From: an uncultured Chryseobacterium sp.
GTDB lineage: Bacteria; Bacteroidota; Bacteroidia; Flavobacteriales; Weeksellaceae
Length of the DNA stretch: 64,000 nucleotides
NCBI GenBank assembly: GCA_913775525.1
Contig: CAJYLH010000022.1
Coordinates: 248,001 to 312,000, forward strand
Reading direction: 5' to 3'
In this document: in pieces, positions 8,109-14,405 of the stretch
Layout of the letters: every line of letters begins with the position of its first letter
Numbering within the stretch: position 1 is the stretch's first letter
The notes under the pieces: generated by a model
Told to the model about the DNA's origin: nothing
The model's database searches: none
The model's input: only the letters and a program-made list of their open reading frames with translations
Made by a program: the position numbers and the translations under genes

Positions 8109-9437
8109 ATGGACAGAAGGTATTTTAAAACAGGACTCATACTTGCTGCAATGATCGGCATGAGCCAGAAGGCTGAAGCTCAGAAAAAAAACGACTTCAA
8201 CAATCCTGCACTTACCCACTATTTTAATGTACAGCATTCACGGTATATTTCATTTAGCGGATATGCAGAATTCTGGGCCCGGTATGCCCAGCTCAATCCG
8301 GGGAGCATGGTGAATAATGATGCCAAATCAGAGGTATCGGACCTTTCACTTCGCAGGGTAAGGGTGAAAATGACTTACAAACCTACTGAAAAACTGATGT
8401 TTGTGCTCCAGGGAGGAACCACCAATGTGAATGTCAATGCAAAGGGCAGTAATTACTTCGATCTGCTGGATGCCTACGCAGAATATGCATTCAGTGATAA
8501 GATTGCTTTTGGTGCAGGGCGTTCAACCTGGAGAGGACTTTCGCGGTTTACAACGGGCCCGCTGAATACACTGCTCTATGACCTTCCTGCCTATGCCACT
8601 TCTAATGCAGGTGCTACGGATTATACCGTGAGGGAGCTCAGTGCTTACATCAAAGGTCAGCTGGGAAAATTTGATTACCGTCTAGTGATTGCAGATCCGT
8701 ATACCATGGCAACAGCAGACCCGAAACCCAATGTGTCCACCTTCAATAAAAATTCGCCGCACAAAGATTTCTCAGGGTATTTCAGGTATGCTTTCCTGGA
8801 TACGGAAAACATTTCTACACCTTTCAATTCCGGAACGTATGTAGGAAAGAAAAATGTGCTGAGTCTGGGTGCCGGATTTGATTATATCCACAATGCCATG
8901 TGGCATCAGGATGCTGCTAAAAATACAGTGAATGACGATATGAAAAGTTTTGCGGTAGACCTGTTCTACGATGCCCCGCTTAACCGGGAAAAAGGAACTT
9001 CCGTAAGTGCCTATGCCATGGCCATGCATAATGACTATGGCCCCAATTATGTCCGTTATGTCGGGACTAATAACCCGGCAACTTCAGTGGATGCTTCACT
9101 TGCCAGCCTTAATGGTGCCGGAAATGCCATGCCTGTCATAGGAACCGGGAATACCTATTATGTCCAGGTGGGCGGAACTTTGCCCTATCTGAACAAAGAA
9201 AAGAAAAACCTACAATTGCAGCCGGCTATAGGCGTACAACTGTCTGACCTGAAGGCCCTGCATGATCATGCTGTTATTTACGATGCCGGAATCTCCCTGC
9301 TCATGAACGGAATGTCCTCCAGGCTTACCTTCGATGCACAGAACCGCCCGGTTTTTACCGGTGATGCTGCAAGTAATGCTGTCGTGTCAGACCGTAAGTG
9401 GCAGTTTGTCCTGAAATACAGGATTGATTTTAATTAA
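8109..9437 (+). CDS. Outer-membrane porin-like beta-barrel protein
   Basis: A signal peptide ends near residue 24 (QKAEA|Q). The mature part alternates polar and aromatic/aliphatic residues and repeatedly shows barrel-strand patterns (SGYAEFWARYAQ, LRRVRVKMTYK, DAYAEYAF), ending in WQFVLKYRIDFN as expected for an outer-membrane strand. The N-terminal strand set around SDLSLRRVRVKM resembles the phosphate-selective OprO/OprP and related porin families, but substrate is not fixed by this. It is the first gene of a three-gene unit with a Dabb protein and a cupin protein, likely controlled by the divergent two-component system. Confidence 0.8.
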   Translation: MDRRYFKTGLILAAMIGMSQKAEAQKKNDFNNPALTHYFNVQHSRYISFSGYAEFWARYAQLNPGSMVNNDAKSEVSDLSLRRVRVKMTYKPTEKLMFVLQGGTTNVNVNAKGSNYFDLLDAYAEYAFSDKIAFGAGRSTWRGLSRFTTGPLNTLLYDLPAYATSNAGATDYTVRELSAYIKGQLGKFDYRLVIADPYTMATADPKPNVSTFNKNSPHKDFSGYFRYAFLDTENISTPFNSGTYVGKKNVLSLGAGFDYIHNAMWHQDAAKNTVNDDMKSFAVDLFYDAPLNREKGTSVSAYAMAMHNDYGPNYVRYVGTNNPATSVDASLASLNGAGNAMPVIGTGNTYYVQVGGTLPYLNKEKKNLQLQPAIGVQLSDLKALHDHAVIYDAGISLLMNGMSSRLTFDAQNRPVFTGDAASNAVVSDRKWQFVLKYRIDFN

Positions 9438-9492
9438 ATGACTCCTTCCGGTCACCGCGTGACAGGAAATAACCCTAAACATAGTATTTAGT

Positions 9493-9915
9493 ATGGAAAG
9501 AAGAAAATTTTTATTCCGCTCAGTACAGGCTTCGGCATTTCTGCTGTTTTCCGGGAATATGCTGGCCTCTGCTTTACCCATGTTTAACCCTGTAAAAAAG
9601 AAAAAAGTGTATTTCCATTATTTATTATTCTGGCTCAGAAAAGATCTTTCTGAAGCTGAAGTGAAAGAGTTTGAGAACTTCTTTAAAGGGCTTGCAAAGC
9701 TGCCTTATCAAAAAAACCTCCGTTACGGAAAACCAGCAGCGTCCAGTCCGAGAAGTGTTCTGGATAACAGCTTTACGTACAATGCTTCCATGGAATTTGA
9801 TAGCCTGGAAGAATTGGAAGCCTATGGGCAGCTTCCGGAGCACCTGGCCCTCGTACAGCAATACAAACCATTCTTTGAAAGAATGCTGGTTCACGATACC
9901 GTTTATAACGCATAA
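9493..9915 (+). CDS. Exported Dabb (stress-responsive alpha/beta barrel) domain protein
   Basis: The N-terminus MERRKFLFRS, followed by a hydrophobic run to about residue 28, resembles a twin-arginine signal (R-R-x-F-L). The mature domain starts VYFHYLLFWLRKDLSEAEVKEF and continues with a mid motif on tandem Tyr/Phe strands (FTYNASMEFDSLEELEAY). It closes with HLALVQQYKPFFERMLVHDTVY, the common pattern of the Dabb ferredoxin-like fold. Members are small dimeric proteins, some with heme or polyketide-like ligands; the ligand here is unknown. It sits 55 bases after the porin and 17 before the cupin gene, so co-transcription is likely. Tat export is inferred from the motif only. Confidence 0.75.
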   Translation: MERRKFLFRSVQASAFLLFSGNMLASALPMFNPVKKKKVYFHYLLFWLRKDLSEAEVKEFENFFKGLAKLPYQKNLRYGKPAASSPRSVLDNSFTYNASMEFDSLEELEAYGQLPEHLALVQQYKPFFERMLVHDTVYNA

Positions 9916-9932
9916 AAGAATCCTATTAAAAA

Positions 9933-10430
9933 ATGAAAAACATCGTTAAAGGCATAAGCCTTGTTGTAGCACTTTCCACAATGAACTGTATGAATGCACA
10001 ACAACATCATGACAAAAAAATCAGTGTAAAAGCAGAAGAAACCACTGAATGCATCCCTGCTATCCGGCTTGTCAATAATCCGGACGGATCCTGCACTTTT
10101 GAAAAAGGAAGAATCCCGACTCTGAAGCATATGAACACAACCACGTTCTGGATTAGCAATAAAACGGAGGATTGGGAAAAAAATGCCCATCCTGCACCTA
10201 GAAGGCAGTATGTGATTACCATTAAGGGAAACATCAAGTTCAAGGTAACGGATGGCTCTACGTTTATCATTAAGCCCGGAACTGTTTTATTGGCAGAGGA
10301 CCTTAAAGGAAAAGGGCACAGCTGGGATATGGTGAAAAGCAAAGTTTGGGAAAGGCTGTATATTCCGATTGCAGAAGATGCTGACGATCTGTTTATTGCC
10401 GATAAAATGAAGGATAAGGATTCCGATTAA
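9933..10430 (+). CDS. Exported cupin-fold protein
   Basis: The signal peptide ends near MNAQ (about residue 23). The core has the cupin pattern: AHPAPRRQYVITIKGNIKFKVTDGSTFIIKPGTVLLAEDLKGKGHSW, with His in motif 1 region and GKGH in motif 2. This suggests a metal-binding or small-ligand beta-barrel. The two His residues are fewer than in a full 3-His/Glu metal site, so catalysis is uncertain. It is the last gene of the porin-Dabb-cupin operon and is followed by a terminator. All three products are exported, which suggests a joint envelope function; the substrate is unknown. Confidence 0.7.
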   Translation: MKNIVKGISLVVALSTMNCMNAQQHHDKKISVKAEETTECIPAIRLVNNPDGSCTFEKGRIPTLKHMNTTTFWISNKTEDWEKNAHPAPRRQYVITIKGNIKFKVTDGSTFIIKPGTVLLAEDLKGKGHSWDMVKSKVWERLYIPIAEDADDLFIADKMKDKDSD

Positions 10431-10470
10431 TTCAGTTTACAGCTGAGTTTATATATTCGTACAATGGAAA

Positions 10471-10494
10471 AGCAGCCCGGAAAGCTGCTTTTTA
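10471..10494 (+). terminator. Terminator after the porin-Dabb-cupin operon
   Basis: AGCAGC (10471-10476) pairs with GCTGCT (10484-10489) and is followed by TTTT. Flanking A and T runs extend the stem, so it may also act for the convergent fabF. Confidence 0.75.
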
Positions 10495-10518
10495 TAGTAT
10501 AATTCGTAAATCTAAAAA

Positions 10519-11760
10519 TTACTGAAACTTTTTAAACACCAGGGTAGCGTTGTGCCCACCGAAACCGAAGGCATTGCTTAGTGCAAAATTGATCTTTTTC
10601 TCCTTCGCCTCTCCGAATATAATATTGACTTCTTTCGGAATATTTTCGTCAAGTTTGTGAAGATTGATCGTCGGCGGGATGATCCCGTTCTGAATGGCTT
10701 TGATGGATAAGATCGCTTCTGCAGCTCCGGCAGCCCCAAGCAAATGCCCGGTCATGGATTTCGTAGCACTGATATCTAGATTTTTACTTCCTTTAAATAA
10801 AGTATGAATCCCGTTAAGCTCTACCAGGTCGCCCATGGGGGTGGAAGTTGCATGGGGATTCAGGTAATCGATATCCTCTGTATTGGCCCCGGCTTCCTTC
10901 AGGGCCAGCTGCATTGCTTTGATCGCTCCCACTCCGTCCGGATGAGGTGCCGTCATGTGATAGGCATCCGCCGTCATGGCAGCTCCGGCCAGTTCCGCAT
11001 AAATTTTTGCTCCTCTTGCTCTGGCATGTTCATATTCTTCCAGGATCAGCGCTCCTGCCCCTTCTCCCATCACAAAACCGTCACGGTCTGCATCATACGG
11101 ACGACTCGCGGTTGCACAATCATCATTCCGGGTAGACATGGCCTTCATAATAGAAAAGCCGCCGACAGAAGCCGGAGAAATGGCAGCTTCGGAACCTCCG
11201 CTTACCATCACTTTTGCTTTGCCTAAACGGATATAGTTGAAAGCATCCATCAGGGCAGTGTTCCCTGTGGCACATGCTGAAATAGTGGTGTAATTAATGC
11301 CCTGAAGTCCAAATTTCATGGAAATCATTCCGGAAGCCATATTGGCAATGAATTTCGGGACGAAAAACGGATTGAACCTTGGTGTCCCATCGCCCTGTGC
11401 AAAATTCATCACTTCATTTTCAAAAGTCCACATTCCGCCCTGTCCCGTTCCCCAGACCACTCCGGTATCAAAAGGATCCATGGTTTCCAGCTCAAGACCG
11501 GAATCTTTCAGGGCTTCAGCAGCAGAATACATGGCGTATTGTGAAAACAGGTCGCTTCTTTTGATTTCATGATGGGTAAGATGGACTTTAGGATCAAAGT
11601 TCTTCACTTCACAGGCAAAGTCCACTTTAAATTTTTCAGGATTGAAATGGGTGATTTTACCGGCACCGCTCACTCCGTTGATGCTATTCTGCCAGAATTC
11701 TTCTACATTATTTCCCAAAGGCGTTACTGCGCCCAGTCCTGTAATAACAACTCTCTTCAT
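10519..11760 (-). CDS. fabF: Beta-ketoacyl-ACP synthase II
   Basis: This condensing enzyme of fatty-acid elongation is 413 residues long. The catalytic triad is Cys163 (SACATGN), His303 (NPHATSTPMGD) and His339 (SMTGHLLGAAG). GGSEAAISP and the C-terminal NAFGFGGHN are also standard. It directly follows a hotdog thioesterase with no gap and is the third gene of a TetR-thioesterase-fabF unit. A chromosomal core fabF usually sits beside acpP; that is absent here. This may therefore be a second FabF used when the TetR regulator is relieved, though sequence alone cannot show this. Confidence 0.92.
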   Translation of the reverse strand: MKRVVITGLGAVTPLGNNVEEFWQNSINGVSGAGKITHFNPEKFKVDFACEVKNFDPKVHLTHHEIKRSDLFSQYAMYSAAEALKDSGLELETMDPFDTGVVWGTGQGGMWTFENEVMNFAQGDGTPRFNPFFVPKFIANMASGMISMKFGLQGINYTTISACATGNTALMDAFNYIRLGKAKVMVSGGSEAAISPASVGGFSIMKAMSTRNDDCATASRPYDADRDGFVMGEGAGALILEEYEHARARGAKIYAELAGAAMTADAYHMTAPHPDGVGAIKAMQLALKEAGANTEDIDYLNPHATSTPMGDLVELNGIHTLFKGSKNLDISATKSMTGHLLGAAGAAEAILSIKAIQNGIIPPTINLHKLDENIPKEVNIIFGEAKEKKINFALSNAFGFGGHNATLVFKKFQ

Positions 11761-12186
11761 TTAGGTATTGATTTTAAAAAGGTTAGAGGTACCCCTCACG
11801 ATAAGGCGGGTTTTGTCTGCATTCCATATTTCGCATTGCGCGTTCACAAACTGTTTCCCTCTTTTAATAATTTTTGTTTCTGCTATAATATGATCATTTT
11901 CTTTGGCTGTTGAAAAGTAATCTATACTGTTATTGACGGTAACAATAAAGTTTTTTTCATTCAGCGTAAACATGGTGGCACCGATACTGTCGTCTACAAT
12001 AGCAGCCGTGACACCGCCATGAAGGTTGCCCATCGGGTTGAGCCATTCTGCCCTTACCGTATACTGAAATGCTACTTCGCCTTCTTCAGCAGAAAGCACA
12101 ACGGGATTCAGCCAGCGCATAAAAGGGGAGGGTGAGGCTGTGAACTCTTTTCCGGTAAAGGACTGGAGGATTTCCAGTTTATCCAT
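11761..12186 (-). CDS. PaaI-like hotdog-fold acyl-CoA thioesterase
   Basis: The 141-residue single-hotdog protein has the PaaI/HGG signature NPMGNLHGGVTAAIVDDSIGATMF, with HGG at the active-site helix. It then shows IDYFSTAKENDHIIAETKIIKRGKQFVNAQCEIWNADK. Family members hydrolyse acyl- or phenylacyl-CoA thioesters in the cytoplasm. It sits 4 bases after the TetR gene and abuts fabF without a gap, so translation is probably coupled. The context (repressor, thioesterase, ketoacyl synthase) points to acyl-chain metabolism. Substrate length is not predictable. Confidence 0.85.
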   Translation of the reverse strand: MDKLEILQSFTGKEFTASPSPFMRWLNPVVLSAEEGEVAFQYTVRAEWLNPMGNLHGGVTAAIVDDSIGATMFTLNEKNFIVTVNNSIDYFSTAKENDHIIAETKIIKRGKQFVNAQCEIWNADKTRLIVRGTSNLFKINT

Positions 12187-12190
12187 GATA

Positions 12191-12796
12191 TTAATGATAA
12201 GGTTTTTTTTGTATTTCGGTAATCAGTTGTAAGACCCGGTCCAGCGCATGATGCAGGTGTTTTTCGTTTCCAGTGGTTTTGGAGAGCAGAATGCCACCTT
12301 CTATCAAAGTGACCGACAGGGAAGCATATTCCTCTGCATCAATGGTCCTGCTGAATTCTTTTTTTTCCTGTCCGGACCTGATGATATCTGCAATAGCAGC
12401 GATCCATGATTCAAAAGAGTTCTTCACCTGACTGCTGAGTGCGGGAAAAATGTCATCCGCTTCTGTAGCTGCATTCATTAGCGGGCAGCCTCCGGTTTTA
12501 AAGACCAGCGGCCAATGGTTGCGGTAGAACGATACAAGCGCATACAGCTGATCTGAGACTGTAGGGTACTCTTCTTTCATGGTTTCCTGCATATGCTTCC
12601 TGAGTATTCCGTAATTATATTGGAATACGGCAAGTGCCACTTCATCTTTATTTTCGAAATTCCCGTAGATACTCCCTTTTGTTAATCCGGTAGTCTCAGT
12701 AATATCAGATAATGATGTAGAAAGATATCCTTTGGTATTAAACAAAACGGCGGTCTTCTCAATGATGAACTGCCTTGTTTTTTCTGCTTTGGACAT
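12191..12796 (-). CDS. TetR/AcrR-family repressor
   Basis: The N-terminal helix-turn-helix reads KTRQFIIEKTAVLFNTKGYLSTSLSDITETTGLTKGSIYGNFENKDEVALAVF, a classic TetR DNA-binding head. The C-terminal helical ligand domain contains WPLVFKTGGCPLMNAATEADD, typical of the group with a conserved GGCP/N motif, and runs to residue 201. It is the first gene of the operon with the thioesterase and fabF. A palindrome at 12823-12846 directly behind its -7 box is the likely autoregulatory operator. The inducing ligand is unknown; an acyl-CoA or organic electrophile is only a guess. Confidence 0.9.
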   Translation of the reverse strand: MSKAEKTRQFIIEKTAVLFNTKGYLSTSLSDITETTGLTKGSIYGNFENKDEVALAVFQYNYGILRKHMQETMKEEYPTVSDQLYALVSFYRNHWPLVFKTGGCPLMNAATEADDIFPALSSQVKNSFESWIAAIADIIRSGQEKKEFSRTIDAEEYASLSVTLIEGGILLSKTTGNEKHLHHALDRVLQLITEIQKKPYH

Positions 12797-12812
12797 AGAT
12801 CATATTTAAAAG

Positions 12813-12846
12813 CAAATATATAAAAATATACCGAATGGTATATTTT
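12813..12846 (-). promoter_or_regulatory. TetR operon promoter with palindromic operator
   Basis: On the minus strand the -7 box TATATTTG lies at 12813-12820. Immediately upstream, AAAATATACC (12823-12832) and GGTATATTTT (12837-12846) form a perfect 10-bp inverted repeat around GAAT. It occupies the spacer between -7 and -33, where a bound TetR dimer would block polymerase. Confidence 0.7.
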
Positions 12847-12911
12847 ATTTTAAAAATAAACCTGAACTTTAGAAAATCCAGGCTTGTCATCTTAGTAGCG
12901 TTGATGTAAAA

Positions 12912-13328
12912 TCAGGCTAATGTAGCATTAAGCGTAATCTCAAAATTGAAAGCGGCGCTTACCGGACATTCCTTTTCTGCTGTCTGTGCATGCTTCTGGA
13001 ATTCTTCTTCAGATATACCCGGTACTTTTGCCGTTAATGTCAGTTCCGATTTTGTAATTTTTCCGGCACTTGGATCAAGGGTTACCACAGATTTCGTAGT
13101 CAGTTCCTCAGGCGTGAATCCTGCCTGAGTAAGCTCTGCGCTCAGTTTCATCGTGAAGCATCCTGCATGGGCTGCAGCCAGTAATTCTTCAGGGTTGGTC
13201 CCCACACCTTCTTCAAAACGGCTGTTGAAAGAGTATTGGGTCTGGTTCAAAGTTGTGCTCTGGGTAGTAAGGTGGCCTTTCCCTTCTTTTACGGTTCCGG
13301 TCCAAACGGCTGTTGCATTGCGTTTCAT
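12912..13328 (-). CDS. OsmC-family peroxiredoxin
   Basis: This 138-residue thiol peroxidase reduces organic hydroperoxides. The two redox cysteines are Cys57 (AAAHAGCFTM) and Cys121 (KECPVSAAF), at the spacing normal for OsmC. The N-terminal strands (TAVWTGTVKEGKGHLTTQS) and NPEELLAAAHAGC follow the OsmC rather than the Ohr pattern. A good promoter, TTG at 13401-13403 and TACCTTTG at 13373-13380 on this strand, stands 45 bases upstream. It is monocistronic, and the AraC gene upstream reads in the same direction and ends 88 bases away. Confidence 0.92.
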   Translation of the reverse strand: MKRNATAVWTGTVKEGKGHLTTQSTTLNQTQYSFNSRFEEGVGTNPEELLAAAHAGCFTMKLSAELTQAGFTPEELTTKSVVTLDPSAGKITKSELTLTAKVPGISEEEFQKHAQTAEKECPVSAAFNFEITLNATLA

Positions 13329-13372
13329 AATAATTTTGCTTTTATTGTTTATAGATATTGATTTTTACAGGA

Positions 13373-13403
13373 CAAAGGTATATCACATATTGTTCCAACT
13401 CAA
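13373..13403 (-). promoter_or_regulatory. OsmC promoter: TTG-N20-TACCTTTG
   Basis: On the minus strand TTG (13403-13401) and TACCTTTG (13380-13373) are separated by 20 bases, a good match to the Bacteroidota -33/-7 arrangement. It lies 45 bases upstream of the OsmC ATG. Confidence 0.65.
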
Positions 13404-13416
13404 TACACAAAAGGAA

Positions 13417-14283
13417 CTACCTGTTGTACTTTTTTCCCGAAAGGTAGTTTTTCCTGAAATTGGCGGGTGTATTTCCTGTCTTTTGGGTAAAAAGCCTGTT
13501 GAAATAGGCTGGATCATCATAGCCCAGATGATGGGCAATTTCTTTAACGGGCTTGTCAGTATACAGCAATAGCCTTTTGGCTTCCAGTAAAATCCTGTTG
13601 ATGATCAGCTGGTTCGGACTTTCCAGCTGTAAAGCCTTGAACTTATGGGTCAGTGTTTTGGGGGCAATATGCAGCAGGTCTGCATACTCTGAAACATTGT
13701 GCTTCTTTCTGAAATGAATTTCAAGGTACCTGCTGAAATCCCTGAAGATATCCAGCTCATAGCCGGAAATCCTGATCTTGTCCTGATCCAGATGTTGCTT
13801 CTTCCACATTCTGGTAGATCGTATGATCAGCTGTTTCACATAGGTGCGGATCATCTCCTCTGCAGAAGAATCTTTCCATTCCAATTCATGCTGTATGTTG
13901 CTGAATATATTTTTTACGATGGCTGTTTCCTCATCGTCAAGCTCTACAAAGGGGATTTCGAAAACATTGTGAAACAGGAGCCCGTCACAGGCTACTTCTT
14001 TGTCATGGATCTGGATGCAATAAAAATCGCGGTTATAATAGAGCAGAGCTGCTTCATTTCTACCATGCGCTATATTCACCTGCTGGTTGCTGAGGAAAAA
14101 AAGGGTAGGTTTTTGGGTCTTAAAATCGTTAAAATCAACAGTCAGCTCATAGCCCGCCTGAATAAAAAATATTTTCACGTCATGACGGAATTTATCGCTG
14201 TTAACCATTCCGGGATGCTCGCCGGAAAAGAAGTCAAGCCCGAGTTTTTTATAATGGTCTTCAAAAATAAGCGTTTGCAGCAT
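13417..14283 (-). CDS. AraC-family transcriptional regulator
   Basis: The C-terminal 100 residues carry the double helix-turn-helix of AraC/XylS proteins: VSEYADLLHIAPKTLTHKFKA and VKEIAHHLGYDDPAYFNRLFTQKTGNTPANFRKNY. The N-terminal half (QPTLFFLSNQQVNIAHGRNEAALLYYNRDFYCIQIHD) looks like a cupin-type sensor domain. The longest frame starts at 14316, but that ATG lies inside the terminator hairpin of the upstream TonB gene, so the start is placed at the internal ATG at 14283 (MLQTLIFED). The target is unknown; the OsmC gene downstream is a candidate by proximity only. Confidence 0.85.
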   Translation of the reverse strand: MLQTLIFEDHYKKLGLDFFSGEHPGMVNSDKFRHDVKIFFIQAGYELTVDFNDFKTQKPTLFFLSNQQVNIAHGRNEAALLYYNRDFYCIQIHDKEVACDGLLFHNVFEIPFVELDDEETAIVKNIFSNIQHELEWKDSSAEEMIRTYVKQLIIRSTRMWKKQHLDQDKIRISGYELDIFRDFSRYLEIHFRKKHNVSEYADLLHIAPKTLTHKFKALQLESPNQLIINRILLEAKRLLLYTDKPVKEIAHHLGYDDPAYFNRLFTQKTGNTPANFRKNYLSGKKYNR

Positions 14284-14306
14284 ATGAATATATTGGATAA
14301 AAATAC

Positions 14307-14342
14307 AAAAAAGCATGGCTTGACAATATCAGTCAAGCCATG
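14307..14342 (-). terminator. Strong terminator of the HMA-TonB receptor gene
   Basis: A perfect 11-bp stem, CATGGCTTGAC (14314-14324) against GTCAAGCCATG (14332-14342), has a 7-base loop. On the minus strand it is followed by CTTTTTTG. It ends the TonB receptor transcript and sits over the longest possible AraC start. Confidence 0.85.
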
Positions 14343-14405
14343 TTTTATTACCAGAATCCGGAGATGGTACAAGCCACCTTCTGAATGCTATCTAATCCAG
14401 AACTT

